Shown: in pieces, positions 39,523 to 51,468 of the stretch | Numbering within the stretch: the stretch's first letter is position 1 | Layout of the letters: each line of letters opens with the position of its first letter | DNA from: Hevea brasiliensis | Taxonomy: Eukaryota; Streptophyta; Magnoliopsida; Malpighiales; Euphorbiaceae | DNA length: 64,000 nt | Assembly (NCBI RefSeq): GCF_030052815.1 | Contig: NW_026614711.1 | Location: 62,001-126,000 of the forward strand | Direction: 5' to 3' | Position numbers and translations under genes: made by a program | Notes under the pieces: model-generated | Told to the model about the DNA's origin: nothing | Database searches by the model: none | What the model saw: the letters and a program-made list of their open reading frames with translations, nothing else

Positions 39523-40186
39523 GAACTTAGTTCATTTCCTACTCAAAACACTCAGGGTTTTCTTCTTTCCTCTCTCTTTCTCTCAACTTTAGGGCATACA
39601 AAGGGCTCTTTGAAGTTGAGATTTTAAAGATCTAGAGGTAGATTCTTCCATTTAGAAGTATGAACGAGTAGATTCAAGTTTTAAAGCTTTGGTTCTCCTG
39701 CCTCTAAGCTCCAAGAAAAAAGGTAACCTTCTTTTCTTTTTGATCTAATAGATAGATCTAAGAGAGTTAATGAGGAATTAGATTTCTAAAGCTTTAATTT
39801 CATGAAAAGTTGTTTTAAGTTAAGTTTTTGAAAGTTTATGCTATGTTGGGTTTAGGGAAAACCTAGGATTTTAGTTTTGATGAATGTATGTGTGTATTAA
39901 GCATGTTTTCTAGTTATTCTAGGCCATAGAAATGTGTATATATGATAAGATTATGTTTTGGAACCTTGAAATGAGTTTTGAGGCTTTTGGGGTGAATGAA
40001 TTTGCAGGTTTTAGACTTAAAAATTTTAGAAATTCCCAGGCTTGGCTGCTGAAAGCTAGACATTTAGCAGCCAAAGCTTGCATTTTCTCAGAGAATCTAA
40101 AAATTTTTCATGTTCAGCAGCTGAAATCCCAGAGTTTGCAATTAAACTAAATTAATAACGGGTAATTTAAATCAAAGTCTAATTAT

Positions 40187-41624
40187 GTTAAAAGTGATTC
40201 CAGAGTTGGGGGTTTATGCATAAATTAATTGGAATTTATCTTGGGCATTCCAATTTTTAGGGAAAAATAGAGTTTGAAGGCGATTGATTCTAAATTCCTT
40301 TGATATATTTTTCAAGCAAACCAAAGCGTGTTCTAAAATAACCAAACCTACTTTCGTATGTTATTTGATTACTTTAAAACCCATTAAGTTTTGTAACCAA
40401 TCATTAATTCCTCTTAAAATCCTAGTTTATTTCTAAATCTAGGTAATTTTAAGTTCCAATCCTTGATTATCTATCAATGACTTTTACCTTTCGGTCTTTC
40501 AATCAAAGATTAACACAATACCCAATGGGTACCAATATTAGGTAAGAAAATCAAGCACACAAGGAAGGAATCAAAACTCATATTTATGTAAAATAAGGAA
40601 ATACTCAGTCCAAATCCACAGATTAATCTAAAACATATTTCCCAACTCTGAAATCCAAAGAGTTTACTCACTCATGTTGGTATTTGCAAGAAAGATTGAT
40701 GGAAAAGTAAAGAAAAACATGATAAGATGACTAAAAATAGAAAAACCCAGGTAGAAGAACCCAAAACTCTGATTTCTGGAGCTCCCAAAGATGGTTGCAA
40801 CAGCTCCTCCCTTAGAAAAATGGCGTCCTCCTCAACTTTCTGTTTATAATTTTTTTTCTTTTGTTTCTTTCCGTTTCCTCTTGTGGCAAAAACTAGGAAA
40901 TGATGAGTTTATATGGTCCCAAAAAGTTGCCCTAAAAGTGAATAAGAGTCAAGGAGTGGATAGGAAATGAGTTGTAAAATTATCTAAGTCAGCAGCATTA
41001 TTCACGTTCTGGGCAGTTTGCTTAGGGTATTGCTTAACCCTAAGAAGCTTCTTCAGCAAATTTCAGCCTCTGGTTGCCTTTATGCTTAAGGTTGCGGCCC
41101 TCAGCAAATCTCGACAGACTTGGAGTAAAATGGACTTTTCTGCTCATACTTGACTTCCAGCTTGACTTGTGCTGCACCTTAAGTATTGCCACTTTACCCT
41201 AAGCAGGATCCTAAGCAATTCTCGACAGATTGTGGAGTAAAAGCTTGAATATGTAGGATTTAAGCCATGCTTGACTTTCAGCTTGAACAGGCTTAAGGTT
41301 AAGCTTAAATGACATACCCCAAGCAACATCATAAGCAAAGTTTCAAGCAAATTTCGGCTAACTTGCTCTTTCAAGGTTGATTTCTTCAGCCTTCCTCCAT
41401 GCTTAAAGAACTCCAAATTTCTTCAAATCACTTCCTAATGCACTCATTGATCTTCGATTTGCCACAAAATCCTATCAAAAACAACAAAATTACAAAAATC
41501 AAATATAAAGTATCTAAAGTTAACAAATAAGCTAAAATAAAGCTAAAAACATAAAATATACTAAAATATAAGGGCAAAATGGATGCAAAACTACCCTAAA
41601 ATGCCTATATGAAATGAGTGTAAC
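40187..41624 (-). mobile_element. Nested LTR-like element without coding sequence
   Basis: A ~1.44-kb non-coding block ends on the plus strand in GAGTGTAAC(A) and starts (T)GTTAAAAGTG. Read on the minus strand it begins TGTTACACTCATTTC and ends CACTTTTAACA. AATTAT flanks both sides (40181-40186 and 41625-41630), so a target duplication is likely, though its exact frame relative to TG...CA is ambiguous by one base. No gag or pol is visible; it may be a solo LTR or a non-autonomous element. Confidence 0.5.
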
Positions 41625-42661
41625 AATTATATAGCTTGGATCAATTGGTATACCAATTAGGGACTACATATTGCAGTACTGCCTACAGGGATAATCATTG
41701 ACAGACAACATATGTCTAAGATGATTGTTTTACTGGCTTTATGCCTGCCCGATGGCCATAGTGCCAATTTTCATTATTACTGGCTTATGCCTACCCGCTG
41801 GCCTTATGCCTGATATGACCGTTGTATACTCTGTATGTCTAACTAGTATACTCCTGAGTATTCAGTCTTTATAGTCTGTCATAGGTTACTTGGGCAAACA
41901 AGTACATGAGAGAACCATTAATATAAATTATATAAGACCGAATATAATATACATGAATAAAAAAATCCCGATTAACTTAATTGCTTCCAAAGTTTTATAA
42001 ACATGTAAAAGACTGTAAATTCATATAATTGTATATTTCTTTATAATGTTATACGCAGGATAATTATTTCAATTATTTTGATATTTTTATTTCAATTTAT
42101 GCACCACTAAGCAATATGCTTAGCGCGTTGGTTCTTACCACGCGTAGGTACTGGAGAGCAACAGCAGCAGTAGGGCCTAGACCGGACTTGGACCAGATCT
42201 GCTACAGTGTGGGTTGTCACCTCATCAGTTATTTTTGGTAGGGCTCATGTACATATTAGATTTTGCATTTTTATATTGTATGCAATTAAATGATGTAAAT
42301 AATTTTGGATTGTATATAAATTGTAAATATTGTACTTGACTCTATATGAATGAAATGTAGTATTTTATTTTCTTGAAAATTGATATGAGCATGAGGAATA
42401 ATATGATGAATGAATAGATGTAAATGATATGAATTGTTTTAACAGGTAACATGAAACCCACCATGTACTAATAGAACAGAGAGGACTCTGTCTGGGTCTC
42501 CATAAAAATGAAATGGGATAAAAAAAAATTTCTACAAGTGAGATAATAAAATTAAATGGACATTAAATTAATATTATAAATGATAAGACAGGATAGGGTG
42601 TTCCGGCACTGAATGTAGCACGCCTTACTCGACTACACTATAGACGGCAGAGGGGTGTTAC

Positions 42662-45218
42662 AATTTATGACATTTGTCATTTTTCTAAGCAAAGAAAATT
42701 GTCCTTTCCACATAGTGAGAAACATAATACTACTTTGTTTCAACTCATTCATGTAGACATTTGGGGTCCTTGCTCCATATCTTCAATAAATGGACACAAA
42801 TTCTTTCTAACTGTAGTTGATGACTTTTCTAGACATACATGGATTTTCTTGATGAAAGCCAAATCTAAAGTTAGGTCTCTTCTACAATCCTTTGTTCAAA
42901 TGATTGAAACACAATTCAATGTTAAAGTCAAGACCATAAGAAGTGATAATGGTCCTGAATTTCTTATGAATTATTTTTATGCTTCCAAAGGTATTCTTCA
43001 TCAAACTAGTTGTGTAGAAACACCCCAACAGAATGGAATTGTTGAAAGAAAACATCAACATATCCTTAACATAGCTAGAGATTTAATTTTTCAATCCAAG
43101 TTGCCTAAAACTTTTTGGAATTATGCTGTTCTTCATTCAGTATTCTTGATAAACAGACTTCCCACTCCACTTCTTCAAGAAAAATCCCCCTTCCAAATTC
43201 TTTATAATGAAATCCCTAATTATACCAATTTTAAAGTTTTTGGCTCTCTTTGTTTTGCTTCTACTATCTCTGCTCACAAGTCCAAATTGGATCCAAGGGC
43301 TCGAAAGTCTGTGTTTTTGGGCTACAAATCTGGTACTAAGGGCTATGTTTTAGTGGATATTAATTCTAGGGAAATTTTTATATCTAGACATGTTCAATTT
43401 CATGAATCTGTTTTTCCATTTTCTCAACCTCAGTCTGTTCAACCATTTTCTCAGGTTAATGATACATCATTTACAGATTATTCTTTTCCTTCTTTTCATG
43501 AAAATACTTTTTTCCTTTTCATCCACTTTAATTCCTGTTTCCACTAGACAATCCACTAGACAGAGAAGACAACCTACTTATCTTCAAGATTACCATTGCA
43601 ATCTTTCCCAATTAGCTACATCAACTCATTCATTTACAAGTATCAAGTATCCTTTATCCTCTGTTCTTTCATATGAACATTTATCTCCTTCTCATTCTCA
43701 TTTTAATCCCAATATAACTTCTCATATTGAACCTAAGACCTATAACCAAGCTGTTAAGAGTGAATACTAGAGAGAGGCAATGGCTAATGAAATTGCTGCT
43801 CTTAAGCAAAATAATACATGGTCTCTTGTTGATCTACCTGCTAGGAAAAATCCAATTGGATGCAAATGGGTTTATAGGATAAATTACAAGTCAGATGGCT
43901 CTATTGAGAGGTATAAAGCCAGACTTGTGGCTAAAGGATATACTCAAATAGAAGGGCTGGATTATTTTGACACTTTCTCCCCAGTTGCTAAACTCACTAC
44001 TATCAGATTGTTGCTTGCCTTAGCTTCTATTAACCATTGGCATCTTCAACAGCTAGATGTCAATAATGCATTTCTACATGGGGAGCTTGATGAGGAGGTT
44101 TATATGGTTGTCCCTCCTGGTCTCAATTCTTCAAAGTCAAATCAAGTCTGCAAGCTCTGAAAGTCTTTATATGGTCTTAAACAGGCTAGTAGACAATGGT
44201 ATTCTAAGTTATCTCAAAAGCTGATCAACTGTGGTTATAGTCAATCCAAATCAAACTATTCTCTCTTTGTTAATAAACATGACAGCTCTTTTACTGCCAT
44301 TTTAGTTTATGTTGATGATGTTATCTTGGCAGGCAATGATATTGATGAAATTAATAGAATCAAGCAGTTTCTTGATGAATCTTTCAAAATCAAGGACTAA
44401 AGTGACTTAAAATTTTTCTTAGGATTAGATATTGCAAGATCTAAAGTAGGAATTTCCATCATCAAAGAAAATATGCATTGGAAATTCTCTTTGATACAGG
44501 TACTTGTCGCCAAACTCGCTACAACACCAATGGATTCTCATCTTAAACTTAGCAATAATTTAGGAGATCCATTACGACTCTTCCTCTTATAGGAGATTGG
44601 TAGGCAAGTTGCTTTATCTCACTACAATCGGACTGATATTACTTTTGCCATTCAGAACTCGGTCAATTTCTTTCTAAACCTCTTGAGATACACCTTCAAG
44701 CTCTACAGGTCTTGAGGTACATTAAAAGTTCTCTCTGGTAAAGGCTTGTTCTTTCCTTCGCTTCAACTATCCATCTCAAAGCCTTTAGTGACTCAGATTA
44801 GGCGAGTTGCGTGGATACGAGGAGGTTTATTCTGATTCAGATTTACCTTGGTGATTCTCTCATCGCTTGGAAATCTAAAAAGCAAACCACTGTCTCTAAA
44901 TCATTTTGAGTAGAGTATAGAGCTCTTGCAGCTACTACTTGTGAAATTCAGTGGATTGTTTACTTATTAAAAGATCTTCATGTCTCTCATCCTATGCCTG
45001 CTAGCATTTATTGTGACAACCAATAAGCTCTTCATATTGCATTAACCCCACCTTTCATGAAAGAACTAAACACATAGAACTTGGTGTCATATTGTTAGAG
45101 AGAAGGTTCTTTCCGGATTGATTCACTTGCTTCCTGTGGCCTCTTCTACTCAATTGGCTAACATCTTCACCAAGGTTCTTGCAGTCTCACCCTTTCAAAC
45201 ATTGGTGCTCAAGTAGAA
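42662..45218 (+). pseudogene. Copia polyprotein remnant (integrase, RT, RNase H), plus strand
   Basis: The integrase frame (42699-43547) has LIHVDIWGP, TIRSDNGPEF and NGIVERKHQHIL, supplying the D, D and E positions. RT follows (43780-44400) with [41 protein letters not shown], a TGA after CKL at 44158-44160, then SLYGLKQASRQWY and LVYVDDVILAGND. RNase H (about 44780-45200) is recognisable but scrambled by frameshifts. Gag and protease are missing because the LTR ending at 42661 replaces them. Confidence 0.85.
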
Positions 45219-45412
45219 TGTTAGATATACATTCTCCGACTTATGGGGTCTTACTGCAGAATTAAGAAATTAGTTTTATTTATTCGTTATCAAACTTTTG
45301 TTGACTTTGACTGTTGTAACTAATTCTTCTTTTCTTTCCGCCTAGCTACTCGATGTATATAAAAACTAGCTTACACGATTCGATAAATAAATCACAATTT
45401 CCACGTTATTCA
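45219..45412 (+). repeat. 3' LTR of the plus-strand Copia remnant
   Basis: Starts TGTTAGATATACATTC directly after the RNase H 3' end, includes a TATA-like GTATATAAAAAC (45353-45364) and ends near CACGTTATTCA. The 3' boundary is approximate because no partner LTR or TSD is available. Confidence 0.6.
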
Positions 45413-46179
45413 TTTTGTAATAATATTCATTTTTGTATATAATTATCATTACGTTATTTTAAAAATAATTGGTTACATTATTTAATTTTCATTTCATTGC
45501 ATTAAAATCTTTTTGTATTACCAAATAATATAATTAACTATACTATATAATTATGATTGATGATTATGTCATATCAATCATAGCTAAACGTATATAGTAA
45601 AGAAACTACCATTGATAAAAATAGAATCCATAACGTTTAACATAAAATATTTTTTAAGAAAATATAATAAAATAAAATAAAATTTCACCTAGATAATTTT
45701 TTTTCCTTTCCTTAATAAATACTGGACAGAAATTAAAAAAAAATCCTAATTATTTTTTAAAAATTTTCCCCTTTCATTAGAGGAAAAGATTTGGATATTG
45801 GTGATAAATATCAGTCCAGAGGAATTATTTTATATAATTATTGTATATATAATAAATAAAATTTAATTGTTAATTATGATGGGACTTAGATGTAACATAA
45901 TCAATAATCAATAATTATAATAAAATAATTTTATATACAATAATTGTATTTTAAAACTTTTTCTCAATACCTAAGCCTAGCTGAAGTTCTCGTTAAATAA
46001 AATTTAAAAGGCCAAAAACAAATAATTGGAAGGCTTAAAAAAAAGACGTATTATTAAGAGTCAGTGTAAACAATATAATTGGTTGATTAATTAATTTAAC
46101 AAATATATGGCATGGTTAGAAAATGACTGATTTTAACATAAATTTTATTAATCATTTGCAATTAATTGTGCATGCATAG
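45413..46179. other. AT-rich intergenic, no gene recognised
   Basis: Low-complexity AT-rich DNA. A partial direct repeat (ATAATTATTGTATATA-like at 45836 and AATAATTATAATAAAATAATTTTATATAC at about 45907) is the only structure noticed. Confidence 0.45.
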
Positions 46180-47743
46180 TGTTAGGAAGCATTAATTCTC
46201 AAATTATTTGAGTAAAAAATAAAACTCAAAATTAACTTTAATTAAATTATGGAATGGTGGAATTTTTTTTTATTGCTTAGATAATTAACTCTAATTAATT
46301 TGAGAATTTGCTAACCACCGAATCAAGTTGTAGCAAACCATCAGTCGTCTAGATATCCGGTCTCTGATGGCATTCATACAGACCTGTTGCGAGAAAATTC
46401 TCCAAAACTCTTTTTAGAGAATTTGAAATTATAAGTGCTAGCTAAAAGGAAGCTCTCTTAAATGAGAATAGAAGACAAGCTTCGTTTTATAGGTAGTAAC
46501 TTTTTATAATTATAAATTTAACCTTTTAAATTTATTAATTATAAATTGACCCCTATAAGAATTAAAATTTATATAATTAATTTTTACAATTCTTGAATTG
46601 TTAAATTAAGTCCATACTTAATTATTAGGACATTAAGCAGTCAAAATAAAATTTATACTTTAATCCATAGGTCTCTAGAATTATTTTATTTTATTTTTAT
46701 CAAGTCCAACTTCATAACCTAATTTAATTCATCATTTACAATCTTTATACGTATAGCCCATTAGGTTCCTAATATGTTGGCAACAAACATAATTAGATAA
46801 AATTAACACTTTAATTTTATCATCAATTTATAATTGATTAATTATATTTGTATATCATTATTAATATCCAGTAATGTGTAATGACCACTCAAATATTAAA
46901 ATTTGTCAAAGTGGTTTGACTAACCTTTCTGTGATCAGTTTGTCAATGTAATAATATCCCTTCATCATAATATTCTGATTTATACATTGATGCATGGAAT
47001 GTGTCTGCTATGTATGAATCATTTATGTCCTCCCAGTGTGAATGATTAATTAAATAAGATCTCAATCTTATTTTTCCTTGCACAAGGATTTAACAATCCA
47101 TACTGGCCAAGGACAATTGAAATATTTTCCTTAATTACCTAAGGTGATGAATTCTATTTTGACAATTAAATATCTCCATATAGTTCATACTGTATCCAAC
47201 AGCTACTACATTTGTTTTCCTTATGTAGAATGACATGTAAGCAGTATCAAAATATAATAATTCCTATATAAGATAACTTAATATTTCAAGTCTAAAGATC
47301 ACTTACACGACTATCATGCGAGTCTTTCGATAGACACAGGTAAACTTTCATATGGAATCCTAGTGCGGGTCAGTTCAGTAAACTTATCATCACAAACACC
47401 TACACATTGGTTCTAGGTATTTTATATACCTCAGCTTAATGAGGATTACTGCTTCCTTTCATAAAAAAAAAAAGAATGCAACGTATACTGATTTCAATAG
47501 TTATATCAATATTCAGTCTCGATATAACATTGACTAGGAATATTTTTTGAACAATGTTATAATACAGTCAAAATCTTATAATGATAACAATATTATAATT
47601 TTCACTACTATGCATATAGGTCTAATGGACTTTATCTTTATTAATTAATATTCATTAAAATTAAATTGAACATTAAAGATAAAGCCGCCTTTATTAATAA
47701 CAAAATATATACACGTATTAAGTGATAATACTTGTAACTAACA
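46180..47743 (-). mobile_element. Probable Copia solo LTR
   Basis: The minus strand begins TGTTAGTTACAAGTATT at 47743, followed by TTATTAATAAAGGCGGC. This layout closely parallels the start of the 2-kb LTR of the element at 10416-17742 (TGTTAGTAGTATGCC ... TTATTAATAAAAGGC). Shared interior prose such as GAGTCTTTCGATAG/AAGCAGTATCAAA supports the same superfamily. A TGTTAGG at 46180 could be the other terminus; the flanks CATAG and CATTA are only a partial TSD, so that end is uncertain. Confidence 0.5.
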
Positions 47744-47857
47744 CATTAACTACAATGCACATATACTAACACATGGAAGATAGAACTTGCAGTTTGGGGA
47801 GGGGATGTATATGTCATACACAACTAGAAGTAGTCACTGATGTGAAATTAGTTCCTT

Positions 47858-50800
47858 TTATGGAAACACAGGAATGCTTTGTTCATTCCTGAAGAAATTG
47901 GAAGGATCTGTTTCAGTCTTTACTTTTACTAATCTCTTAAAGTTGTTCTTGAAATACTTCAAACCCCAAACACTGGCTTGTGCAAAGCTGGTGTTGCCAT
48001 TTTTGTTCCTTCCAAGATCAAGATCCCTATAGTTTAAGTAGGCAGCTCTGGGTGACTTCGACACATATGGTGCCATGTACGAGTACAGACTTCTCATCCA
48101 CCGCAGGTGCTGCTCCGTTTCCTCTTCCTTATCCCAAGTTACCATGTATTGGATTTTGTATATATTTCCTCTTCTGTGAGGGAATGGTGTTTCTGAGTCC
48201 TGAATCTCGCTCATCTTTCCTCCATAAGGTGTCAAGATCAGTTCTGATGTCTCTGCTTCAAGAAGCTTTTTGTATAGCCCTTCCAATCCGGTTTCTGAAA
48301 TGGGTTCCTTAACATAATCTGATTTTGCTTTGAAGAAGCCCTTGAATTGAGCTGTCCTGTTAAGCAGAAGTTCTGAGGATTCGCTTGTTGAGAAACCTGC
48401 AAAGTAGAGGACAGATTGAATCCAACTCATTTCAGTGCAGTTTTCGAGCTTTAAACCCAGTTCTGGGAAATTATCTTGCATCACGGGAACAAGTTTTCCT
48501 GCCTCTCCAAGATACAATGAATCGAATGAGACTCGAATAGTTTTATTGTTGTTGGAGCTAGCATTCACAACTTCTGTAGCTGCATGGAGGAAAAGGTCTT
48601 CAGGAAGCTTATCTCCTATTCTTTGCCACTTCTGAAGAAGCTTGCTTGCACCTTGTTCCAAGGTTTTTGCAACTTTAAAAACTGTTACGGATGGAGGAAT
48701 TTGAACCAACCTCACTTTCCATGAAAAAATGACTCCAAAGCTCGCTCCTCCTCCTCCTCTAATGGCCCAGAAAAGATCTTCTCCCATGGATTTTCTGTCC
48801 AGAATTCTTCCATTAACATCAACTATCTTCGCATCAATAACAGTATCAGCTGCTAATCCGTACTTTCGGAATATGGTCCCGAATCCTCCTCCACTAATGT
48901 GTCCCCCAACACCTACAGTCGGACAGCTACCAGCTGGGAAGCCATAGACATTGCTTTTCTCTGCAATTTTATAATAGAACTCTCCTAGAGTTGCACCAGA
49001 TTCAACCCATGCACTCTCCTTTTCTATGTCAATACTGATGGATCTCAGATTGACAAGATCAATCAGCACAAATTTTTCTTCAGAAACATAAGACAGGCCC
49101 TCATAATCATGACCTCGACTTCGTATCCTTATCTGCATATCATATGCCTTGGCACAAACAATGGCAGCCTGGATATGAGATTCATTAAATGGGGTGATAA
49201 TAAATTCAGGTTTCGTAGTTGAAGTGTTCAAGAATCTGAGGTTTCGAACAGAGGATTGAAAGACAGATGAGTAAGCAGAGGTATTTTTGGCGAGGACAAA
49301 TTCTGAAATTGGCTTGGAATGATTCTGTGAATGAGAAGAAATGCACCGCAAAAAGCTATTGTAGTTTTTAAAATGTCATTTTATTTTATTCAGCAGCAAC
49401 TTGTTTAAATACAAAACTATTAAACAAAAATTTATGATTATCATGATAGATTACCATGATAAACTAAACTTCTTATTGAAAATCTAAAACAAAGTGATAA
49501 CAACCAAAGTCCTAAAAATATGGTGGATAATCTTACGAAATCATATTCCAACCTCCTCCTTGGATTTAGAAGCTGCAAACCCAAGTTTCTTCCTCAAATG
49601 CCATCTCCATTCTTACGCACTTCTCTTAGAAAAACAATTTGATGTTGAAATGTTTGGAGATTTTGTGCCTTGCTCGATAAAATTTTCTTCAACCAAATAG
49701 CTTGGTTGTGACTACGATTTTGTTTAACTAAACTCTTTCATTGTGTTGATTGAGCAACAACTTCACCTTTTGGAACACATAACCATATAAATTGAAATTT
49801 TGTTCATGTATCTTACAATTCTTTTGCAGCTTTTAGTGTAATTAAGTTGAAACTTTTGAGAATTTTTGAATGATTTCCATTCCAAGGAAATAAGACATAA
49901 GAAAGACATTCATCATTTAAATCTTCAATAAAGATCATCAACATATAAAGAAATAATTAAAAAAGCCTAAAGTCAGTAGATGATCATCACACTCTTGGTG
50001 CCTGCTGACCATTTGATTACAAAGTGACATCCATTTGGAACACTTGCCATCTAATCAACTCCAAATATTTGTGCATAACCTTTTACTACAAGCCTTGCTT
50101 TGTGGAACCATCGTGATTTAACTTGGTTACGAATTGATACCTATGACATTTCTATCATTTCAATCATGGACAGCTCCTCTTGCATTGCGACCATCCATTT
50201 TGTGTTCTTCTTGGCCTCCTCTGGATCATCCATCGTTTCTTAGTATTAGTTGGGGATTGAGATTTTGAATCTCCTTTGAATCTTTATATTCGAGTTACGC
50301 CCTTTGATCGGAACATTTGTACCCCACCGACTTGTATTTATCGGTGTGAACTAAGCTGAGTTTTTTTGTGGCCCTCTCCAACTTTTACCATGAACTAGTT
50401 GATTTTGCTTGCATGTAATCATTTTCGATGATGGAAATGAGAGTTTTTGTACTGAGTAACTTGTTAAAACTACGGTGCTTTTCCCTTCACAGTTTGACCC
50501 TTTTGACCTCGGTCTCGTCATTCTTTTTGAGCAGATTTGTCGTTAGGTCATGTGGTTGGTACTCTTGCTCGGCATTTTGTGCCTCTGCTTTGCTTGTTTT
50601 TGAGTTTTTGCATATTATTACATGCCTCCCCCATTTGTTGGCACTTGACATTTTATTTAGCATACTCCAACATTTGAGACACAATGTTGACAAGGTGGAA
50701 ATTTTCCCATTTTGAAGTTGTTGCTTTTATTAGAGCAGGTCGGGGTCTCACTGTCTCACATCTTCTTCTTATTCTTTTTCTTTCCCTTTCCATTGGTTTG

Positions 50801-51468
50801 GTGCTTGCTTTATAAAGCTCTTTCATTCCTTCTTGTCGTATAAGCCTTCTTTGTATAATTCGGATAGCATTTCTTGATTCTCTATCATGATTCTAGTGAA
50901 AAAAAGAAGAGAAGACGAGAATGGCCTAGAATGGCCTTTGCCTTTGTCTTTTCTTTTTTTTCTTTCTTTGTGATGGAGTTGGCCAGGGGGATATTTGATA
51001 ATTTCCCCATCAAAGGTGGTGGAGAAATTTGAGAGAACCTATTATTTCCATCAGCCAGTTAAGGTTGAAGGTTGATTTTAGTGAGAGAGGTTCAGCTCTC
51101 AGACTCTCAATAATTGTAGTTTTTAGGCAGTAAAAGCGATGAAGAAAACAAAATACTTGTACGCAAATGTCATTTTTTTTATTATTAAAGCAACTTGTTT
51201 AAATACAAAACTATTAAAAAAAAAAAAAAAAAACAAGGGCTTGATTATCATGATATAGATTGATGATAAAAAAAAAACTTCTTAAAAATAAAAAAACAAA
51301 CACAAACAACAACTAAAAAAAAATATAATGGATAATGGATAATCATAAAATCATATCAGATTTTTGCAACACACAACAGCTATCATCAACTGATTCTGAA
51401 GTCACAGATGAAAAGGAGACTAAAAGGGTAAGAAGTAACGAAAGAATAACAGAGATTGACATTGCCAT
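47858..51468 (-). CDS. Berberine-bridge-enzyme-like FAD oxidase gene, split by a Copia insertion
   Basis: Part 1 (51468-51379) encodes MAMSISVILSLLLTLLVSFS plus SVTSESVDDS: a signal peptide with hydrophobic core, starting at ATG 51468 in good context (AAAAATGGC). Part 2 (49354-47858) continues in the same frame with FLRCISSHSQN. It contains FAD-PCMH motifs: RIRSRGHDYEG, whose His is the 8-alpha FAD attachment site, and GFPAGSCPTVGVGGHISGGG, whose Cys is the 6-S attachment site; their spacing of 62 equals that in Eschscholzia BBE (H104/C166). The C-terminal BBE domain has IQYMVTWD, NYRDLDLG and VDPSNFF-like TDPSNFFRNEQSIP. Without the insert it would be about 528 codons, the usual family size, with no other lesion. 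BBE-like enzymes are secreted oxidases of monolignols, oligosaccharides or alkaloids; the substrate here is unknown. As it stands, translation from the native ATG ends inside the LTR at a TGA 12 codons after the insertion point. Confidence 0.9.
49360..49552 (-). repeat. 3' LTR of the BBE-embedded Copia element
   Basis: Shares AGCAACTTGTTTAAATACAA and GATTATCATGATA with 51114-51378, but lacks about 45 bp after TGTAGTTTTTA and about 15 bp at its PPT-proximal end. Confidence 0.85.
51114..51378 (-). repeat. 5' LTR of the BBE-embedded Copia element
   Basis: The plus strand runs from TGTAGTTTTTAGGC to CACACAACA. It contains poly-A interruptions not present in the partner LTR. The TGTGTGTTGCA at its gene-proximal edge supplies the only frame-compatible GT donor noted for possible intron-like removal (51370). 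Confidence 0.85.

Larger units (their letters stand above)
39208..42661 (+). mobile_element. Forward Gypsy-type LTR (solo or truncated) with a nested insertion
   Basis: The left end is homologous to the start of the reverse LTR at 35937, with the extreme terminus missing. The right end is GGGGTGTTACA (42651-42661). It includes a promoter-like TATA segment and CT-rich leader (39511-39600), and CACCACTAAGCAATATGC and CACGCGTAGG motifs near the 3' end. It abuts Copia integrase sequence at 42662. No TSD was found, because the left flank is a different element. It carries a further insertion at 40187-41624. Confidence 0.6.
49360..51378 (-). mobile_element. Internally deleted Copia element inside the BBE-like gene, TSD GCTAT
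   Basis: The minus strand begins TGTTGTGTGTTGCAAAAATC at 51378 and ends TTTTTAAAAACTACA (49360 side). The target site GCTAT is duplicated perfectly at 49355-49359 and 51379-51383. LTRs lie at 49360-49552 and 51114-51378. The interior carries gag zinc-knuckle-like FPPCQHC (about 50680-50700, minus) and a fragment of the linker-RT region (KNTKWMVAMQEEL, KARLVVKGYAQIFGVD, about 50060-50210). Integrase and most of RT are absent. A purine tract AGGAGGAGGT (49551-49563) abuts the 3' LTR. The LTR pair differs by several indels. Confidence 0.9.

Noticed and set aside
41144..41416. 90-codon minus-strand open frame
   Set aside because: Inside a non-coding LTR-like insertion; no domain, biased composition, not supported by context.
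47858..49351. Treating the BBE-like enzyme as a cytosolic protein starting at 49351
   Set aside because: That start codon is TTG, not ATG; the true signal peptide is found beyond the transposon with a perfect TSD and matching frame.
50428..50715. Plus-strand 95-codon open frame inside the BBE gene insertion
   Set aside because: Antisense to gag-like sequence of the Copia element (zinc-knuckle FPPCQHC on the minus strand).
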